Below are positions 61,703 through 64,000 of a DNA stretch of 64,000 bases, in pieces (the stretch's first letter is position 1; each line of letters opens with the position of its first letter). The notes under the pieces were generated by a model. The model was not told where the DNA came from. It worked only from the letters and a program-made list of their open reading frames with translations, and did not search any database. The DNA comes from Rhodospirillales bacterium (GTDB lineage Bacteria; Pseudomonadota; Alphaproteobacteria; Reyranellales; Reyranellaceae): positions 62,001 to 126,000 of the forward strand of contig JACPOB010000183.1 in the NCBI GenBank assembly GCA_016185145.1. Reading direction: 5' to 3'. The translations under genes were made by a program, and so were the position numbers.

Positions 61703-62827
61703 TCACGTCAGGGTTTCGACGGCATAGTGCTTCACGCGATCCTCGTCGACCTTGATGCCGAGGCCCGGTGTGCGCGGCACGATCACGCGTCCGTTCTCGA
61801 TGGGGAACGGCTCGGCCAGCAGGTCGCGCTCGAGGAAATACTTGGCCTGATAGAACTCGCAGCCCAGCGAGATGTTGGGCGTCGCCGCGATCACATGCGT
61901 GCCCGCGAGATGGGCAATGCCGGTCTCGAACATGTCGCCGCCGTAGCAGGCGATGCCGGCGGCCTCGCAGATCGCCGCCACCTTGCGGCCGGCCAGCATG
62001 CCGCCGTGCTTCATGATCTTGATGCTCACGAGGTCGGCCATGCGCTGCGACGCGACCAGCAAGGCGTCAGTCGGGGTGAATACGCTCTCGTCGGCCAACA
62101 CCGGCGTGTCGAGGGCGCGGCTGATCTCGGCCAGGGCCGCACGATGATGGCCCGGCACCGGTTGCTCGATGAAGGTCGGCTTGAAGGCCTCGACATCGCG
62201 CAGCTGGCGGATGGCGTCGTGCGTGACCATGCCCTGATTGTAGTCGATGCGCAGGTCGGCATCGGCCGGCAGTTCCTTGCGGAAGCGCTCCATGCGCTCG
62301 AGGTCGGCGGCGTGGCCGGCGAAGCCGGTCTTCATCTTGAACAAGCGCAGGCCTTCGCCGTAGAGCCGCTTCACCATCTCCATGTCGCGATCGAAGTCGG
62401 GATCGGCGACGGAGAACGACAAGGGAATGTCGTCGCGGCAGCGGCCGCCCAGAAGCTCGGCGACCGGCAGGCCGGAAGCCTGGCCGACGATGTCGAACAG
62501 CGCCATCTCCATCGCCGCCTTGGCTTCGGGATGGCCGACGACGGCGTGATCGGCGTCGTGCATGAGCTGTTCTATGCGGAACGGATCGGCGCCGATCAGG
62601 ACGGGCCGAAGGTAGACGTTGAGCGCGGCGGCATTGGCCTCGATGGTGCCGGTGAACACCGCCCAGGGTGCCGCGTCGCCCCAGCCGGTGATGCCGGCGT
62701 CGGTTTCGAGCTTCAGAATGGCGTTCTTCACCGAGCCCGCGACGTCGCCCGAGCCGTGGCGGCGCATCAGGCGCACCGGAATGTCGGTGATGTAGACCGT
62801 CGCCGCGGTGATCTTGATCTGCTTCAT
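61703..62827 (-). CDS. Enolase-superfamily enzyme (mandelate racemase/muconate lactonizing type)
   Basis: The 374-residue enzyme has LRLFKMKTGF (Lys-x-Lys acid/base), DADLRIDYNQG, FIEQPVPGHHRAAL and VLADESVF (three metal-binding acidic residues) and VSIKIMKHGGML (Lys). The set fits the muconate cycloisomerase/dipeptide epimerase-like subgroup. GGGGGA precedes the ATG at 62827. It is divergent from the HpcH/HpaI-like gene, with 68 bp between. Confidence 0.9.
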   Translation of the reverse strand: MKQIKITAATVYITDIPVRLMRRHGSGDVAGSVKNAILKLETDAGITGWGDAAPWAVFTGTIEANAAALNVYLRPVLIGADPFRIEQLMHDADHAVVGHPEAKAAMEMALFDIVGQASGLPVAELLGGRCRDDIPLSFSVADPDFDRDMEMVKRLYGEGLRLFKMKTGFAGHAADLERMERFRKELPADADLRIDYNQGMVTHDAIRQLRDVEAFKPTFIEQPVPGHHRAALAEISRALDTPVLADESVFTPTDALLVASQRMADLVSIKIMKHGGMLAGRKVAAICEAAGIACYGGDMFETGIAHLAGTHVIAATPNISLGCEFYQAKYFLERDLLAEPFPIENGRVIVPRTPGLGIKVDEDRVKHYAVETLT

Positions 62828-62895
62828 GCGTTCCCCCGCTTCCCGAGAGCCAGTGTATCGCGCACTATGCGTGCCAACCATAACGGGGAACCAAC

Positions 62896-63804
62896 ATGCG
62901 CCGTAACCTGCTCCGCGAACGCCTGAATGCCGGCAAGCCGACCGTCGGCACGCACATCCTGTCGGCCTGGCCGACGCTGGTGGAGCTGATCGGCCACTCC
63001 AAGCAGTACGACTACGTCGAGTTCACGGCCGAGTACGCGCCCTTCACGATGCACGACCTCGACAATCTCGGCCGCTCGTTCGAGCTCATGAACATGGCGG
63101 GCATGATCAAGATCGAGCAGACGCAATACACGCACCAGGCGATGCGGGCGATCGGCGCCGGCTTCCAGAGCGTGCTGTTCGCCGACATCCGCTCGGTCGA
63201 GGATGCCAAGCTCGCCGTCGACGCGGTGCGCGCCGAGACGACGATGGTGCGCGGCGTACGCGGTCGCGGGCGGCTCGGCGTCGGCATGCGGCGCGACGTC
63301 GGCACGGTGCGCGAGGGCGGCACGCCCGCCTACGTCGACGCCCTGAACGAGGTCGTGATCGCCATCATGGTCGAGAAGAAGTCTTGCGTGGACGACCTCG
63401 ACGCCATCCTCTCGGTGCCGGGCATCGACATGGTGCAGTTCGGCGCCTCCGATTTCTCCATGAGCATCGGCAAGACCGGGCAGTACGGCCACCCCGACGT
63501 GCTGGCCGCTGAGACCAAGACCATCCAGACCGCGCTCAAGAAAGGCCTGCATCCGCGCGTCGAGCTGCGCGATCCGAGTCAGGCCGGGCGTTATCTCGAG
63601 ATGGGCGTGATACATTTCTGCATCGGCTGGGATGTACGCATCCTGGCGGACTGGTGGGACACCAAGGGCGCGGAGATGCGCCAGCTCCTGCGCACCAAGC
63701 CGAAGAAGGCAGCGGCCAAGGCTGCACCGTCGTCGGTGCGTGCGAAAGCCAAGGCCAACGGCAAAGCCAATGGCCGGGGGGCGGCGCGCGGCAACTACGC
63801 ATAA
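62896..63804 (+). CDS. HpcH/HpaI aldolase-family protein
   Basis: The 302-residue protein resembles HpcH/HpaI class II aldolases and citrate-lyase-like enzymes: AGKPTVGTHILSAWPTLVEL, SVLFADIRSVEDAKLAVD, VVIAIMVEKKSCVDDLDAIL (metal glutamate) and GIDMVQFGASDFSMSIG (metal aspartate). A Lys/Ala-rich tail of about 40 residues at the C-terminus (KPKKAAAKAAPSSVRAKAK) is unusual for the family. It probably cleaves or condenses a pyruvate-based hydroxyacid. Confidence 0.85.
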   Translation: MRRNLLRERLNAGKPTVGTHILSAWPTLVELIGHSKQYDYVEFTAEYAPFTMHDLDNLGRSFELMNMAGMIKIEQTQYTHQAMRAIGAGFQSVLFADIRSVEDAKLAVDAVRAETTMVRGVRGRGRLGVGMRRDVGTVREGGTPAYVDALNEVVIAIMVEKKSCVDDLDAILSVPGIDMVQFGASDFSMSIGKTGQYGHPDVLAAETKTIQTALKKGLHPRVELRDPSQAGRYLEMGVIHFCIGWDVRILADWWDTKGAEMRQLLRTKPKKAAAKAAPSSVRAKAKANGKANGRGAARGNYA

Positions 63805-63843
63805 AGCGTAACGGCAGTCCATAACGGCCGTTCTACCCGGCAA

Positions 63844-63863
63844 TGCGGTCAACGTTGAACGCA
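63844..63863. promoter_or_regulatory. Operator-like dyad upstream of the last gene
   Basis: TGCGGTCAACGTTGAACGCA is symmetrical except for one base pair. It lies about 80 bp before the partial gene at the window end and after the aldolase gene. Confidence 0.45.
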
Positions 63864-63942
63864 TGCCGGCCGGCCCCACATTCTCGCCGCCGGTCATGTC
63901 GCGCCACCCTGCGCCGCGCCGCCGGCGAGAGGTGCCGAACCA

Positions 63943-64000
63943 ATGGATACGCAGACCACCGTCAACGACCTGACCGCGCCCTCGCCGCCTGTCACGCCCC
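63943..64000 (+). CDS. Start of a gene cut by the window end
   Basis: An ATG at 63943 after GAGAGG opens a frame of 19 codons (MDTQTTVNDLTAPSPPVTP) to the edge. Too short to assign. Confidence 0.5.
   Translation, partial: MDTQTTVNDLTAPSPPVTP

Noticed and set aside
1..64000. tRNA, rRNA or CRISPR arrays
   Set aside because: No cloverleaf-like or conserved rRNA segment and no regularly spaced direct repeats were seen on either strand.

Overview
The window is high-GC, densely coded DNA, most likely from an environmental alphaproteobacterium. The evidence is the many periplasmic substrate-binding proteins (three Bug-type, several ABC-type), the abundance of CoA, amidase and hydrolase catabolism, an Irr/ICE-like box, and short dispersed palindromes typical of that class. 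A Reyranella-like or rhodospirillal/hyphomicrobial soil bacterium would fit, but no rRNA or tRNA is present to settle it, so this is inference.

Left part (1-13.6 kb): two tandem, nearly identical branched-chain-type ABC binding proteins, each closed by a terminator. Next comes an AT-rich promoter and a frame-disrupted toxin-like gene whose tail carries a colicin-M-type motif. It abuts a DUF4153-like membrane protein gene on the other strand. Further right are an MFS transporter, a peptidoglycan-binding-domain protein, a gene-poor stretch with palindromes and a gene remnant, a MetX-like hydrolase, and a sugar ABC importer (binding protein plus two permeases, no ATPase).

Middle (13.7-42.2 kb): an operon of ECF sigma factor, one-pass membrane protein and a large exported CHAT-domain protein. 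It is followed by catabolic genes: three Bug-type binding proteins, alpha/beta hydrolases, an MBL-fold hydrolase, an amidase, an SDR, a serine hydrolase, a TauD-type dioxygenase and two MFS exporters in all. Two divergent regulator pairs (GlxA-like/DJ-1 and HxlR/DUF1772), an exported trypsin-like protease, a methyltransferase, an acyl-CoA dehydrogenase and a thiamine-precursor-type binding protein with a YdcF-like protein complete this part.

Accessory island (42.3-45.6 kb): a second gene of the same toxin-like family as at 2.2 kb. It has a near-identical promoter block and the same N-terminal PGFRV-type repeats but an unrelated C-terminal domain. It is followed by three tandem copies (one broken) of a 127-residue immunity-like gene and two further small genes. 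Both toxin genes show an apparent -1 frame change before the C-terminal domain. Together the loci look like a polymorphic toxin-immunity family with an unfamiliar N-terminal delivery region; this is the most notable content of the window.

Right part (45.7-64 kb): an HU protein; a thioesterase with an AtzG-like small subunit and amidase; an aldehyde dehydrogenase; ahpC-ahpD behind an Irr-box-like dyad; a VOC protein; a polar amino-acid-type binding protein; a luciferase-like oxidoreductase; and a FecR/DUF6600-like protein with a long Pro/Gln tail. Last come an amino-acid ABC operon with a D-amino-acid-dehydrogenase-like and a D-2-hydroxyacid-dehydrogenase-like enzyme, an enolase-superfamily enzyme divergent from an HpcH/HpaI aldolase-like gene, and the first codons of a gene cut by the window end.
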